Source: Actinosynnema sp. ALI-1.44 (lineage in GTDB: Bacteria; Actinomycetota; Actinomycetes; Mycobacteriales; Pseudonocardiaceae). From it: a stretch of 64,000 bases of DNA. A program made the position numbers and the translations under genes. The stretch covers positions 1 to 64,000 of the forward strand of contig NZ_MTQO01000028.1 in assembly GCF_001984155.1 (NCBI RefSeq). The letters run 5' to 3'. Below, in pieces: positions 43,013 to 52,165 of this stretch (position 1 is its first letter; each line of letters opens with the position of its first letter). Below the pieces are notes generated by a model, which saw only the letters and a program-made list of their open reading frames with translations, was not told where the DNA came from and made no database searches.

Positions 43013-44695
43013 ATGTGTTCCGTGTCCGCGACGCAAGAAGTGAACTTCGCGTTCCAGCCGTTGCTCAGCACACGTACTGGCCGCGTCATCGCCATCGAGG
43101 CGCTCCCCGTGCCGTCGTCCGGCAACATCCACGGCCTGCTCAAGGCCGCGGGCCGGGCGGGACAGCTGACAAAAACCGACATCGCCCTCGCCGGGCACGC
43201 GCTGCTCGCCGCCGATGGCCAGGACCCGGCGATTCCGCTGCACGTCAACATCCTGGCGTCGACGGCGGCCCGCACCGACGAGCTGCTGCACCAGCTGCTG
43301 CCGGTGCTGCGGCACACCAAGCGGCACAGCAGGGACGTCGTCTTCGAGATCGGCACACCGTTCTGCCAGGCGCGCCGGGCCGACCTGCTCGCGGGCATCG
43401 TGAAGCTGCGAGCCGAGGGCTTCCGGATCGCGCTGGACGGCATCGGCGACGGTGACGTACCGCTGGCGCTGCTCGCCGAGGCCGCGCCGGACATGGTCAA
43501 GATCCAGTCGAAGCTGCTGGCCAACCCCGACGACGCGGCCACCATGGCGATGCTCGACGCGCTCGTGCGCCTCGCGGCGCGCACCGAATCACGCCTCGCC
43601 GCGGTCAACGTGACCAACGACAGCCAGCTGGCCACGTTGAGCAGGCTCGGCGTGCGGGTGGCGCAAGGCGAGTACCTCGCCGACTCGATCGACGACCCGA
43701 AACGCACCCAGGCGCTCGCCGAGGCCGCGGAGCGGCGGGTCACCGCCGTGCAGCCGCCGAAGGTCACCGACTTCCTGCACCCCGCGCTGATGTTGCCGGT
43801 GACCGCGACCGCCGAGGAGGTCCGCGCCACGCTCGCCGAGCGCCCGGACGTCAACGGCATCGTCCTGGTCGACGAGGCGTGGCGGCCGCAGTGGTCCATC
43901 GACCGCAGCCGGTTCCTGCTGATCGTCGCCGGACCGTACGGACACGCGCTGCACGCCAAGCGCGCCGCGGCCAGGCACGCGGACCGGCCGCTGCTGATCG
44001 ACCGCGAGGCGACCGGCATGGAGTTGCTCGAACTGGTCGGCGACACCGACTGGGAACGCACCGGCGACGACGTCGTGGTCACCGACGAGGGCGGCCGGTG
44101 CGTCGGCATCGTCCGGGCGAGCGACGTCATCCGCGGTGTCGCGGACATGAAGGTGGAGCAGGCCGTCTCGCTCAACCCGCTGACCAGGCTGCCGGGCACG
44201 GACGCGATCGCGCGCGAGGTCGACCGGCGGATCTCCGACGGCGAGATGTTCGTCATCGCGTGGCTGGACGTGGACGCGTTCAAGACCGTCAACGACTCGC
44301 TCGGCTTCGCCGCCGGTGACGACCTGATCAGGATGTTCGGCCGCACAGTCACCGACGCGTCGTCGACCATGCCCAACGTGCTCGTCGGCCACGTCGGCGG
44401 TGACGACTTCCTGCTGGTCACCGACCTCGACGAGATCTCCACGCTCGCCGGGGTGCTGCTGGACAACGAGTGGTCAGCCGAGGGCATGCCGGTCACGGTG
44501 TCGATCGCGTCCCTGTTGTGCGCCGTGAACAGCGTTACCTCCTACCGTGAGGCGTCGGCACTGCTCGCGCCGCTGAAGAAGCAGGCGAAGTCCGTCCCCG
44601 GGGCGAGCTGGGTGCTGGGACGGCCGGGATCCGACCGGGTGGACGTGCTGCGCGGCCGTGCCGCACGGGGGCAGGTGGCGCAGCCCGTGGCGTAG
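43013..44695 (+). CDS. Degenerate EAL - CBS - GGDEF-type protein
   Basis: 560 aa from ATG 43013; GTG 43022 is an alternative. Residues ~1-235 are EAL-like, ~250-385 a pair of CBS-like repeats, ~395-550 a GGDEF domain. The EAL motif reads IEALPVP (no Arg), the ExTE motif is VFEIG and DxVKID is DMVKIQ, so phosphodiesterase activity is unlikely. The cyclase motif is GHVGGDDF (near 462), with Asp for Glu and no clear RxxD inhibitory site. It may be a c-di-GMP or nucleotide sensor. It stands alone with no partner gene nearby. Confidence 0.75.
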   Translation: MCSVSATQEVNFAFQPLLSTRTGRVIAIEALPVPSSGNIHGLLKAAGRAGQLTKTDIALAGHALLAADGQDPAIPLHVNILASTAARTDELLHQLLPVLRHTKRHSRDVVFEIGTPFCQARRADLLAGIVKLRAEGFRIALDGIGDGDVPLALLAEAAPDMVKIQSKLLANPDDAATMAMLDALVRLAARTESRLAAVNVTNDSQLATLSRLGVRVAQGEYLADSIDDPKRTQALAEAAERRVTAVQPPKVTDFLHPALMLPVTATAEEVRATLAERPDVNGIVLVDEAWRPQWSIDRSRFLLIVAGPYGHALHAKRAAARHADRPLLIDREATGMELLELVGDTDWERTGDDVVVTDEGGRCVGIVRASDVIRGVADMKVEQAVSLNPLTRLPGTDAIAREVDRRISDGEMFVIAWLDVDAFKTVNDSLGFAAGDDLIRMFGRTVTDASSTMPNVLVGHVGGDDFLLVTDLDEISTLAGVLLDNEWSAEGMPVTVSIASLLCAVNSVTSYREASALLAPLKKQAKSVPGASWVLGRPGSDRVDVLRGRAARGQVAQPVA

Positions 44696-44833
44696 CGATC
44701 TTCGGCGCGACCACAACTTTCGAAACTTCCCGTCAGGTGCTAACGAACCCACCAGAAAACCGATCAGTGTGGAAAAGGTTGGCACGAGCAGAGGGAGTTG
44801 TGGCCCTGGATCGCGGGCCATTCAGGGGGAGCA

Positions 44834-46276
44834 ATGGACCGTTTGACCGACGGCTCCGATCTCGTCGAGGTTCTCGGCGACTGGACGAGCACGTCTGCCG
44901 GGCGGGCGCCGCTGTACCGGAGGTTGGCCGAGGCTGTGCGCCGGGCCATCCACGCAGGTGATCTGCATGCCGGTGAACGGTTGCCGTCCGAGCGTGATCT
45001 GGCGCGAGCTCTTGCGGTGAGCCGCGCGACCGTGGTGTCTGCGTACGACGAGCTGCGCTCCATCGGCCTGGTCGACAGCAGACGTGGCAGTGGGACGCGG
45101 GTGGTCAGACCGCCCGGGTTCCGGCCGAGTGTGGAGGGGCGGGTCCTCGGCCGGGCGACACCGATCATCAACCGCGCCACCGAAGGGCCAGGCGAGATCA
45201 TCTCGCTGGCCAGAGCCTACGACCCCGGCGCGCCGCACCTGCGCGGAGCGCTGCTCGACCTGGTGCACGCGGATCTGCCCGCGCTGCTCAACGGGTCGGG
45301 CTACCACCCCGCCGGGCTGCCGGAGCTGCGTTCGGCCGTCGCGGCCCACCTGACCAGCACCGGGCTGGCCACCGAACCCAAACAGGTGGTCGTCACCACC
45401 GGCGCCCAGCAGGCGATCGGCCTGATCACCCAGATGTACCTGCGGCGCGGCTGGACGGCTGTGGTGGAGACACCGAGCTGGCCCGGCTGTCTGGACGTGC
45501 TCAGGGCGACCGGTGTCCGCCTGGTCGGCGTGGACCTGGACAGCGAGGGCATCCGCGCGGACGTGCTGAGCCGTGTGATGGCCGAGCACCAGCCGGACCT
45601 GTTGTACGTCATGCCGACGTACCACAACCCGACCGGTGTGCTGATGTCCACGAGCAGGCGCAGGCGGATCGTGGAACTGGCCGCGCGGTACGCCGTACCG
45701 GTCGTGGAGGACCACGCGTACACCATCGGCGCCGCCGAGGGCGCTCCACCGCCGATCGCCGCTTTCGCGGGAACCAACGCGGAAGTGCTCACGATCGGGT
45801 CGCTGGCCAAGTCGGTGTGGGCGGGTCTGCGGGTCGGCTGGGTGCGGTCGTCCATCGAGACCGCTGAGCGACTGGCCCGGCACAAGGCGCTGGCCGACCT
45901 CGGCAGCCCGGTGCTCGACCAGGCACTGGCGGCGCGGCTGTTGCCGCAACTGCCCGACCTGGCCAGCGCCAGGATCAGCCAGCTGCGCGAACGGCTCGGC
46001 CGGGTGCGTGAGCTGTTGACCCACAACCTGCCCGAATGGCGGTGGCGCACACCGGACGGCGGATCCGCGCTGTGGATCGAACTGCCCGGCACCGACGCCC
46101 GGATCTTCGCGCAGACCGCGCTGCGGCACGGGGTCGAAGTGGTGCCCGGCGCGGCCACGGACCCGTCCGGCGCGCACGACAACTTCATCCGTTTCCCGTT
46201 CGCGTTCCCCGACGACGTGCTCACCGAACTGGTCAACCGCCTCAGCAAGGCGTGGGCGGAGGGCAGACGCGGCTAG
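44834..46276 (+). CDS. MocR-type GntR regulator with aminotransferase domain
   Basis: 480 aa from ATG 44834 behind GGGGGAG. A GntR winged helix (~25-100, LPSERDLARALAVSRATVVSAYDEL) joins a fold-type I aminotransferase domain (~130-480) with PLP-binding lysine in SLAKSVWAG (~324). MocR proteins sense PLP or amino compounds and control, for example, PLP synthesis or GABA use. No pdxS/T or gab gene is adjacent. It ends at a hairpin with the convergent response regulator. Confidence 0.9.
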   Translation: MDRLTDGSDLVEVLGDWTSTSAGRAPLYRRLAEAVRRAIHAGDLHAGERLPSERDLARALAVSRATVVSAYDELRSIGLVDSRRGSGTRVVRPPGFRPSVEGRVLGRATPIINRATEGPGEIISLARAYDPGAPHLRGALLDLVHADLPALLNGSGYHPAGLPELRSAVAAHLTSTGLATEPKQVVVTTGAQQAIGLITQMYLRRGWTAVVETPSWPGCLDVLRATGVRLVGVDLDSEGIRADVLSRVMAEHQPDLLYVMPTYHNPTGVLMSTSRRRRIVELAARYAVPVVEDHAYTIGAAEGAPPPIAAFAGTNAEVLTIGSLAKSVWAGLRVGWVRSSIETAERLARHKALADLGSPVLDQALAARLLPQLPDLASARISQLRERLGRVRELLTHNLPEWRWRTPDGGSALWIELPGTDARIFAQTALRHGVEVVPGAATDPSGAHDNFIRFPFAFPDDVLTELVNRLSKAWAEGRRG

Positions 46277-46282
46277 GTCGTG

Positions 46283-46309
46283 TCCCAGCTACCCGAGTTC
46301 TAGCTGGGA
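46283..46309. terminator. Hairpin between the MocR and response-regulator genes
   Basis: TCCCAGCTA and TAGCTGGGA pair over 9 bp with a 9-nt loop. The right arm includes the stop codon of the convergent response-regulator gene. Confidence 0.65.
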
Positions 46310-46950
46310 GTCACGAACCCCGATTCGTAGGCGGTGATCACGGCCTGGGTCCGGTCGCGGGCGTGCAGCTTCGACAGCACGTTGCCCACATGCGTTTTCA
46401 CCGTCTGCACACTGACGAACAACCGGTCCGATATCTCCACATTGGACAACCCGGTGGCCATCAGCCTGAGCACCTCGGCCTCCCGGTCGGTCAGACCTGC
46501 CTCCCGCAGGCCTGACCGACCGGGTTCCAGTCCGCGCTGCCCGGCCAGCAGCCGGATCTTGTCGGGGAACAGCAGCGAATCACCGGCCACGACCACCCTG
46601 ACCGCCCGCACGATCTCCGCCGGACGGGCCCGTTTGAGCAGGAAACCGTTGGCTCCGGCGCGAAGGGCGTCGTAGACGTAGTCGTCGTTCTCGAACGTCG
46701 TCACGACGATGATCTTCGGCGGCTCGGCCACCCGGTCGATGAGGTGCCGGGTCGCCTGGATCCCGTCCACCGCGGGCATCCGCACGTCCATCAGCACCAC
46801 GTCCGGCGCGAGCCTGGTGACCAGCGGCAGCACGTCGGCACCGTCGTCGGCCTCACCGACGACCTCGAGGTCCGGCTCGGCGTCGATGATCGCCCGCAGG
46901 CCCGCCCTGATCAGCTCCTCGTCGTCGACGAGCAGCACCTTGACGCTCAC
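46300..46950 (-). CDS. NarL/LuxR-type response regulator
   Basis: 216 aa. The receiver domain has the phospho-acceptor Asp near 55 (VVLMDVRMP), an acidic pair VDDEE at the N-terminus and Lys in FLLKRARP. The LuxR HTH near the C-terminus contains LTDREAEVLRLMATGLSNVEI and VQTVKTHVGNVLSKL. It lies 36 bp after the cognate sensor kinase on the same strand. Targets are unknown. Confidence 0.95.
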   Translation of the reverse strand: MSVKVLLVDDEELIRAGLRAIIDAEPDLEVVGEADDGADVLPLVTRLAPDVVLMDVRMPAVDGIQATRHLIDRVAEPPKIIVVTTFENDDYVYDALRAGANGFLLKRARPAEIVRAVRVVVAGDSLLFPDKIRLLAGQRGLEPGRSGLREAGLTDREAEVLRLMATGLSNVEISDRLFVSVQTVKTHVGNVLSKLHARDRTQAVITAYESGFVTPS

Positions 46951-46986
46951 AGTACCTTCCTCACAGCCCCGTCCTCACAGCAACGA

Positions 46987-48246
46987 TCACAGGGGAATCC
47001 TCGCTCTCACCCGCCACGTCCCGTCGTCGGGACCGGCCTCGATCTGTCCACGTAGGACGGCAACGCGCTCGCGCATGCCCGGGATGCCCCGCCCGCCCCG
47101 GCCCGTGGGCGGCCGTCCGGTCAGCGGGTTGGCCGCCTCCACCCGCAACGCTTCCGGACTCGCTGCCAGGCTCAGCGTCACGGTGACGGCACCCTCGACC
47201 CTTCCCGCGTGCTTCAACGCGTTCGTCAGGCACTCCTGCACGATCCGGTACGCCTCGGTCGACACCGCGAAGGGCACCCCGGCCAGGTCACCGGTGATCC
47301 TCGTCTCGACCGCCACCCCGGACAACCGCATTGTCTCAAGCAGCTGCTCCAGATCCGCCAGCGTGTGCTGCGGCTGCGTGCCCGGCTGGTCCTCCCTGAG
47401 CAGGCCGAGCACGTGGTCGAGATCGGCGAGCGCGCCGCGGGCGGACTCCTCGATCGCCGACAGCGCGCGCTTGGCGAACCGCGGATCGGCGTCCAGCACC
47501 CGGCCCGCGGCGCTGGCCTGGATGGTGACCACGCTCAGCGCGTGCCCGACCGAGTCGTGCAGTTCCCTGGCCAGGCGGTTGCGTTCGGCGAGTTGTTCGG
47601 CGCGCCGGGTCAGCTCGGCGAGGTGGTCGGCGGGCGTCGGGCCGAGCAGCACCTGCGAGAGCTTGGTCATCCCCACTCCGGCCAGGTTCACCAGGTGCAC
47701 CAGCAGGACCGTCACGACCACGGAGACGGCCGGGATCCACGCCGACTGCCACCCGACCGGCACCCGGACCGGCGTGTTCTGCACGATCAGCCATTCCCCG
47801 GTGAACGGCGCGAGGAACGACTGCAGCATGCCGATCGGGACGAACAGCGTGCAGCCGCCGACGACCGCGCCGACGACGATGTGCACCAGGAACCACTGGC
47901 ACGTCTTCCACCGGGCCTCCAGGTTGGTGGCACGCAGGGACGCCTGCGCCGGAACCCCCGGGCCGAGCAGTTCACGCGCGGCGGTTCCCTCGACGACCCG
48001 CACGGCGGGGATGAACGACGTACCGGCCGCCCACACGACGATGGCGAGCGCCATGGTCACGGCGACGACCAGTGGTTGCTCCGCGGTGTCGGTGGGCAGC
48101 AGCATGCCGAGCACCGGCGGCACGATCGCGAAGCCCGCGAGCGCGAACGGGACGATGAGGGTCGCGCCCAGCACGAAATAGGTCCAGCGCCGATACGTCA
48201 GCCGCCTGCCGACCGGCCCGAAGACCGCCCTGATCACTCCCGCCAC
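46987..48246 (-). CDS. NarL-family sensor histidine kinase
   Basis: 419 aa from GTG 48246; GTG 48237 is possible. Four or more transmembrane helices span ~15-215. The HisKA_3 segment RLARELHDSVGHALSVVTIQ (His near 230) and the HATPase segment VQECLTNALKHAGRV mark a two-component kinase of the actinobacterial LuxR-associated type. The catalytic G-box GRGGRGIPGMRERV is intact. The sensed signal is unknown, but the membrane part suggests an envelope cue. It is co-transcribed with the response regulator and divergent from the UbiB-like gene. Confidence 0.92.
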   Translation of the reverse strand: MAGVIRAVFGPVGRRLTYRRWTYFVLGATLIVPFALAGFAIVPPVLGMLLPTDTAEQPLVVAVTMALAIVVWAAGTSFIPAVRVVEGTAARELLGPGVPAQASLRATNLEARWKTCQWFLVHIVVGAVVGGCTLFVPIGMLQSFLAPFTGEWLIVQNTPVRVPVGWQSAWIPAVSVVVTVLLVHLVNLAGVGMTKLSQVLLGPTPADHLAELTRRAEQLAERNRLARELHDSVGHALSVVTIQASAAGRVLDADPRFAKRALSAIEESARGALADLDHVLGLLREDQPGTQPQHTLADLEQLLETMRLSGVAVETRITGDLAGVPFAVSTEAYRIVQECLTNALKHAGRVEGAVTVTLSLAASPEALRVEAANPLTGRPPTGRGGRGIPGMRERVAVLRGQIEAGPDDGTWRVRARIPL

Positions 48247-48332
48247 GACCAGATCCTCACATGCCCGCGGACGAGGCGACTCACTCCCAGGCGTGAACCG
48301 GGTCCACCCCGGGATGTGATTGGGTCTGCGGC

Positions 48333-50270
48333 ATGCAGGTCGTGTTCTACTTGATCGCGGGCGCCACGACACTGGTGCTGTCCGCGTGGATCCTGGTCGC
48401 CGGGGCCCGCAAGGTCCTCGGTGTCCGCGTCGGCACGATCCGGGCGGTGATCGCGGCCTTCGCGGCGTGGAGCGTCGCCGGGTTCGTCGCCGCGCGGGTA
48501 CCGAAGTACTACTCGGAAGGCAACGAGGAAGCCTTCCTGCTGTTCATCATCCCGCTGTTCGGCGGCACGCTCCTCATCGCGGTCGCGATCCTGTTCGTGC
48601 TCGAGGTGATGAAGCCGAGTGGTACCGGGATGTGGTTCGTCGGCGGGCTGCGCGCCATCCCCGGCCGGATCAGCCGGGCCAGGCGGTACTCCAGGATCAC
48701 CCGCGTCGCGATCAAGCACGGCCTCGGCCCGGCGCTGCGCGGCAGGCTGCGCACCAACGACCCGGTGAAACGCGCCCAGGTCGCCCGGTCGTTGCGCAAG
48801 GCGCTCGAGGAAGCGGGCGTCACGTTCGTCAAGCTCGGCCAGGTCCTGTCCACCAGGGCCGACCTGCTGCCCGCCGAGTTCGTCGAGGAGCTGAGCAGGC
48901 TGCAGGACCAGGTCTCCCCCGCCCCGCGCGAGCAGATCGACGCCGTGCTGCGCGAGGAACTCGGCGACCCGGATCAGGTGTTCCGCGAGATCGGCACCGC
49001 TCCCCTGGCCAGCGCGTCGGTGGCGCAGGTCTACAAGGCGACGCTGGCTGACGGCACGGACGCGGTGGTGAAGGTGCAGCGGCCGGGCATCCGCTCGATC
49101 GTGGAACGCGACCTCGACATCATGTACCGCCTGGCGAACACGCTGGAGGAGCGCACGCAGTGGGCGCGCAGGCTCGGCGTGCTCGCCCTCGCCGACGGGT
49201 TCGCCAAGGCGCTGCTGGAGGAACTCGACTTCCGGGGCGAGGCCAAGAACATCCAGGCCGTCGCGGCCGACACCACAGTCCGCGTGCCCGTCGTGCACCG
49301 CGCGACGACCCGCGTGCTGATCATGGACAGGCTGGCGGGCACGCCGTTGGGTTCGGCGGGCGCGCAGATCGACGCGCGCGGGCTCGACCGCGACGAACTG
49401 GCCCGGTCGCTGCTGCACTGCTTGCTGCGCCAGGTGATGCGCAACGGCGTGTTCCACGCGGACCCGCACCCCGGCAACGTGATGCTGCTGGACAACGGGC
49501 AACTCGGCCTGCTGGACTTCGGCTCGGTCGGCAGGCTGGACGGTTCGCTGCGCACCGGCCTGCAGAACCTGCTGGTCGCCATCGACCGCGGCGACCCGGC
49601 CGCGCTGCGCGACGGGCTGCTCGAAGTGGTGTCCCGGCCGGACGACATCGACGAGCTGAAGCTGGAACGGGCACTGGGCCAGTTCATCGCCCGGCACTTC
49701 ACCGGCGGCGCCGCCCCGGACGTGGAGATGTTCACCGACCTGTTCCGCCTGGTGACGGCGTACGGCCTGAGCGTGCCGCCGGAGATCGCCGCGGTGTTCC
49801 GCGCACTGGCCACAATGGAGGGAACGCTCGCCGGGCTCGCGCCGGGGTTCAACATCGTCGTCGAGTCCCGCTCGTACGCCTCGATCCGGCTGACCGAGCA
49901 GATGGACCCGGCGTCGCTGCGCAAGACCGCGACCGAGGAACTGCTGACGCTGCTGCCGGTGCTGCGGCGGTTGCCGCGCAGGATCGACCGGATCGGTGGC
50001 GCGCTGGAGGAAGGCAGGCTGTCGGTCAACGTGCGGCTGTTCGCCGACGAACGGGACCGCAAGATGATCACCAGCATCGTGCACCAGGTGCTGCTGGCTT
50101 TCATCGGCGCGACAACGGGAATCATGGCAGTCCTGCTGCTGGGCACGACCGGCGGGCCACGGCTGGCCAACGACATCACGTTGTACCAGGTGTTCGGCTA
50201 CAACCTCCTGGTGATCAGCATCCTCATCGGACTCCGCCTCCTCTTCACCGTCTTCCGCAACCAGCGCTGA
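48333..50270 (+). CDS. ABC1/UbiB-like atypical kinase, membrane-anchored
   Basis: 645 aa, ATG start. Two or three transmembrane helices lie in residues 1-95 and two at the C-terminus (~580-640). The kinase-like core has the KxGQ motif FVKLGQVLSTRADLLP, ATP-binding AVVKVQRPG, the catalytic HADPHPGNVML and metal LLDFGSVGRL. UbiB/ADCK proteins have ATPase activity and support lipid or quinone synthesis; in actinomycetes the target may be menaquinone or isoprenoids. It is divergent from the sensor kinase. Confidence 0.9.
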   Translation: MQVVFYLIAGATTLVLSAWILVAGARKVLGVRVGTIRAVIAAFAAWSVAGFVAARVPKYYSEGNEEAFLLFIIPLFGGTLLIAVAILFVLEVMKPSGTGMWFVGGLRAIPGRISRARRYSRITRVAIKHGLGPALRGRLRTNDPVKRAQVARSLRKALEEAGVTFVKLGQVLSTRADLLPAEFVEELSRLQDQVSPAPREQIDAVLREELGDPDQVFREIGTAPLASASVAQVYKATLADGTDAVVKVQRPGIRSIVERDLDIMYRLANTLEERTQWARRLGVLALADGFAKALLEELDFRGEAKNIQAVAADTTVRVPVVHRATTRVLIMDRLAGTPLGSAGAQIDARGLDRDELARSLLHCLLRQVMRNGVFHADPHPGNVMLLDNGQLGLLDFGSVGRLDGSLRTGLQNLLVAIDRGDPAALRDGLLEVVSRPDDIDELKLERALGQFIARHFTGGAAPDVEMFTDLFRLVTAYGLSVPPEIAAVFRALATMEGTLAGLAPGFNIVVESRSYASIRLTEQMDPASLRKTATEELLTLLPVLRRLPRRIDRIGGALEEGRLSVNVRLFADERDRKMITSIVHQVLLAFIGATTGIMAVLLLGTTGGPRLANDITLYQVFGYNLLVISILIGLRLLFTVFRNQR

Positions 50271-50499
50271 AAGGGTCGTGAGTGGTTGGCCGTGTTAGCT
50301 TGTCGATGATCTACATAAGTCGGATAAGAACGGCGACGTGTGCTGGACCATCCCTTTCGGACGTTCCCCCCGTTACCGACCGTGCGGAACGTTTCATCCG
50401 GCCGTGCGTCCACGCCATGCTCGCGGTGGGTGTCGCGTCCGTCGGCCAGTGCCCGACGATGGATGTTGTTGGCCCACATCCGAACAGGGAGTTGTCCTC

Positions 50500-50937
50500 A
50501 TGCGTCGATTCATCCTGACGGTCATGCTCGTGCTGGGCGTGGCGGTCAGCGCACCCGGTTTCGCGGCGGCCAGCCCACCGCCCGCTGTCTCGCCGTCGCA
50601 CGGCGGTCATGTCCGCGACGATGGGCAGGTTCAGGGCTGGATCCAGGCACCGATCTTCTTCGACACGGAAGCGGAATGCGCGGCGCATGGCAAGCGGGGC
50701 GTCCCGCAGTCGTGGGAGAACTACGACTGCCGCTACCGGAACGGCGAATGGGAGTTGTGGGTCTACAACTCCAGCGGGGTCACCGACGGCGGGTGGAGGT
50801 TCCTCGCCGCGTACCACACATACACACGCTGCCTGCGCGAGGGATTCGTTCTCGTGAACACCGGTGCCATGGAGTTCAAGTGCACGCGCGAGCACGGCAC
50901 GCACCGGTGGCACTTGTGGGGCTTGTACCCGCGCTGA
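50500..50937 (+). CDS. Small secreted protein with four cysteines
   Basis: 145 aa from ATG 50500 with GGGAG upstream. A signal peptide (RRFILTVMLVLGVAVSAPGFAA) is followed by a ~115-residue mature part with four Cys, likely two disulfides, and many aromatic residues (WENYDCRYRNGEWELWVY). No family is recognised. The 229 bp upstream, after the UbiB-like gene, hold no gene. It may bind a ligand or the wall. Confidence 0.75.
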   Translation: MRRFILTVMLVLGVAVSAPGFAAASPPPAVSPSHGGHVRDDGQVQGWIQAPIFFDTEAECAAHGKRGVPQSWENYDCRYRNGEWELWVYNSSGVTDGGWRFLAAYHTYTRCLREGFVLVNTGAMEFKCTREHGTHRWHLWGLYPR

Positions 50938-51073
50938 CCGAAACCCAAGAAGGATGCCGGGCATGACGCAGGGTCAGATGAAGATCACGAAGGTTACGTG
51001 GCGGACCTGAGCTTGTCCTTCAAGGCCCAGCAGGGGTTTCAAGCACCGCATTTGATCATGAACGGTCCGGCAC

Positions 51074-51706
51074 TCACGAGGTTGACCAGCGCTGGGTGAA
51101 CAGGTCCATTGTGGGCTCTTCACCGGGTAGGGGCTGGTCGCCGGGGCGCAGGCCCGCGACCGCGATGGCGACCACTCGCCTCTGTGCGTTGCGGGCCGCG
51201 TCCAACATGTCCGCACGGCCCTGTTGCTGCAGGTGTTCGATCAGCGGGGACTTGCTGAGCTGTTCGACCAGCAGCAGCACGTCGACCGCGGTGACGTCCC
51301 GGCGCAGCACACCGGCTCGGTGCGCGCGGTCGATCAGTGCCTCGAACGCCTTGTCGGATCGGGTGTTCTTCTCGGTCATCTCATCGGTGAACGTCACCAT
51401 CCCGGCCAGCGGCGCCAGTGACCCGGTCCGGACCGAGGTGCTGATGTAGTGCACGAGCCCGTTCCACGGATCCTCGTCGGCGAGGCCCTGTTCGGCGATC
51501 TCGGTCCACTCGTCCAGCGCGAGTTCGACCAGGTGCTGGAACAGCGCGGTTTTCGAGCTGTAGCGCCGGTACAGGCTGCCGATGCCGACGCCTGCCCTGG
51601 CCGCGATCGACGCGACGGACGTGTGCGCGCCGTCGACGGCGATGACTTCCCGCGCCGCTTCGAGCAGGGCGCGGTCGTTGCGTTCGGCTTCTGCGCGTCT
51701 GGCCAT
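51074..51706 (-). CDS. TetR-family transcriptional regulator
   Basis: 210 aa from ATG 51706. The N-terminal HTH reads LLEAAREVIAVDGAHTSVASIAARAGVGIGSLYRRY, a standard TetR fold, with a ligand domain to the C-terminus (TetR_C-like, EALIDRAHRAGVLRRDVT). It is divergent from the NTF2-like gene across an 84-bp region with two strong palindromes, so it almost certainly represses that gene and itself. Ligand unknown. Confidence 0.92.
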   Translation of the reverse strand: MARRAEAERNDRALLEAAREVIAVDGAHTSVASIAARAGVGIGSLYRRYSSKTALFQHLVELALDEWTEIAEQGLADEDPWNGLVHYISTSVRTGSLAPLAGMVTFTDEMTEKNTRSDKAFEALIDRAHRAGVLRRDVTAVDVLLLVEQLSKSPLIEHLQQQGRADMLDAARNAQRRVVAIAVAGLRPGDQPLPGEEPTMDLFTQRWSTS

Positions 51707-51727
51707 GGGTGTGATCGTAGTCGCTTG

Positions 51728-51744
51728 CGGAGCGATACGCTCCG
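51728..51744. promoter_or_regulatory. TetR operator 1
   Basis: CGGAGCG-ATA-CGCTCCG, a perfect palindrome with 7-bp arms, 21 bp upstream of the TetR start. It shares the CGGAG half-site with operator 2, which makes it a likely binding site of this regulator. Confidence 0.75.
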
Positions 51745-51754
51745 GTCGTAACCT

Positions 51755-51775
51755 AACGGAGCGAAACACTCCGTT
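51755..51775. promoter_or_regulatory. TetR operator 2
   Basis: AACGGAG-cgaaaca-CTCCGTT, 7-bp arms, centred 15 bp before the NTF2-like start. It is 27-28 bp centre to centre from operator 1, a spacing that allows two dimers on the shared promoter region. Confidence 0.7.
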
Positions 51776-51790
51776 TGAAAGGGAACGATC

Positions 51791-52165
51791 ATGGAAGACG
51801 TGAAGCAGGTCGTGCGGGACAGCGACAGGCACCAGGACAACCCGGACGGCTTCGCCGACCTCCTCGCCGATGACGCGAACCTGGTCAACATCGCCGGACG
51901 CAGGCTGCGCGGCCGGGAAGTCATCCGCGCCACCTACCGCAAGGCGATGGCCACGCCGCTCGGCCAGGTCCGGACCAGAATCGAGATCCATGACGCGTGG
52001 CTGGTGCTCCCCGACACCGCTGTCGTCGTGGCGACCAAACACGTCTCGGACGAGCGCGACGGCACGAACGTCCCGCTCCCCGAGCAGGGTGCCGTCACGT
52101 TCGTGCTGACCAAGCAGAACGGCACGTGGCTGATCGCCTCGATTCAGACGACGCCCATCAAGTAG
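51791..52165 (+). CDS. SgcJ/EcaC-type NTF2-like protein
   Basis: 124 aa from ATG 51791. The cone-shaped NTF2 fold is indicated by NPDGFADLLADDANLVNIAG at the start, the DAWLVLPDTAVVVATKHV strand and the final GTWLIASIQTTPIK. Family members are small-molecule-binding or cyclase-like proteins, often near secondary metabolism. It is controlled by the divergent TetR. Its 3' end overlaps the convergent LLM oxidoreductase by 22 bp. Confidence 0.82.
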   Translation: MEDVKQVVRDSDRHQDNPDGFADLLADDANLVNIAGRRLRGREVIRATYRKAMATPLGQVRTRIEIHDAWLVLPDTAVVVATKHVSDERDGTNVPLPEQGAVTFVLTKQNGTWLIASIQTTPIK

